A stretch of DNA of 13,525 nt, taken from the NCBI GenBank assembly GCA_003663295.1, contig QMZS01000017.1:1-13525 (forward strand), written 5' to 3'. Origin of the DNA: Candidatus Aenigmatarchaeota archaeon. Its GTDB lineage: Archaea; Aenigmatarchaeota; Aenigmatarchaeia; QMZS01. Numbering within the stretch: the first letter of the stretch is position 1; every line of letters starts with the position of its first letter. The position numbers and the translations under genes are program-made. This document shows positions 13,364-13,525 of this stretch, one piece after another. Below the pieces are notes generated by a model, which was not told the origin of the DNA, made no database searches, and was given only the letters and a program-made list of their open reading frames with translations.

Positions 13364-13525
13364 ATGACAGCTAAACAAAACAAAAAACTTACTTTAGGAA
13401 TATTATTAACTTTTGTAATCTGCATTGGCTCTGCAATATTAGCCGCTTACTCAACAGGACCTTACGGGAATTATCCAAACCCAGGAATCCATCCTGGAAT
13501 GATTGGACCTGGAACTTTCAACGCT
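13364..13525 (+). CDS. exported protein, 5' part only
   Basis: The first 54 codons of a gene that runs off the window. A classical signal peptide is visible: basic N-terminus (MTAKQNKK), hydrophobic core (TLGILLTFVICIGSAILAA) and a likely cleavage region after AAYS. The start of the mature part is rich in Gly and Pro (GPYGNYPNPGIHPGMIGPGT). Phrases such as HPGxxIGPGTF occur in exported proteins of small-genome archaea and bacteria that carry repeats or fibre domains, from memory and only moderately sure. It probably belongs with the two preceding membrane genes. Confidence 0.65.
   Translation, partial: MTAKQNKKLTLGILLTFVICIGSAILAAYSTGPYGNYPNPGIHPGMIGPGTFNA

Noticed and set aside
1..13525. 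CRISPR arrays, insertion sequences, transposases, integrases and rRNA
   Set aside because: Looked for regular repeats, terminal inverted repeats and characteristic protein motifs; none are present in the window.

Overview
The window is archaeal. It carries archaeal/eukaryotic-type ribosomal proteins (eS1/S3ae, eL39/L39e, eS31/S27ae), a PDCD5-type DNA-binding protein, a geranylgeranyl reductase for ether lipids, an archaeal NFACT/Rqc2-like protein, and two tRNA genes broken by bulge-helix-bulge-type introns. The DNA is AT-rich, genes are short and closely packed, and most starts lack a Shine-Dalgarno sequence. Together with the small membrane and exported proteins at the right end, this suggests a small-genome (DPANN-like) archaeon. 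That placement is inference; no marker here settles it.

Layout. 27-1394: gatA (transamidosome amidase). 1395-2608: an AT-rich stretch with an unrecognised 309-aa gene, ending at a pair of divergent tRNA genes. tRNA-Gly(GCC), minus strand, has a 40-nt intron inside the T loop. tRNA-Trp(CCA), plus strand, has two introns; the one after G37 carries a box C/D-like guide aimed at C34. 2939-3691: a MinD-like ATPase starting 20 nt after tRNA-Trp. 3765-4325: eS1 on the minus strand. 4462-5532: a GH15/glucoamylase-like protein. 5636-5800: eL39, a 54-aa gene. 5865-6221: a DUF192 protein. 6445-7167: HAD phosphatase-like and PDCD5 genes on the minus strand. 7191-8601: a 2x[4Fe-4S] ferredoxin followed by geranylgeranyl reductase, a likely electron-donor/enzyme pair. 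8554-10744: rqcH followed by a small membrane protein whose frame continues beyond an in-frame stop. 10759-11286: a 175-codon open frame with no usable canonical start. 11309-11524: eS31. 11602-13525: a same-strand cluster of a cysteine-rich membrane-anchored exterior protein, a 52-aa single-TM protein and the beginning of a signal-peptide protein.

Most of the window is housekeeping (translation, lipid, redox). The most interesting parts are the intron-rich tRNA pair with its compact cis-encoded methylation guide, the two damaged or unusual reading frames flanking rqcH, and the rqcH copy whose expected Asp-Arg pair reads Asn-Lys.
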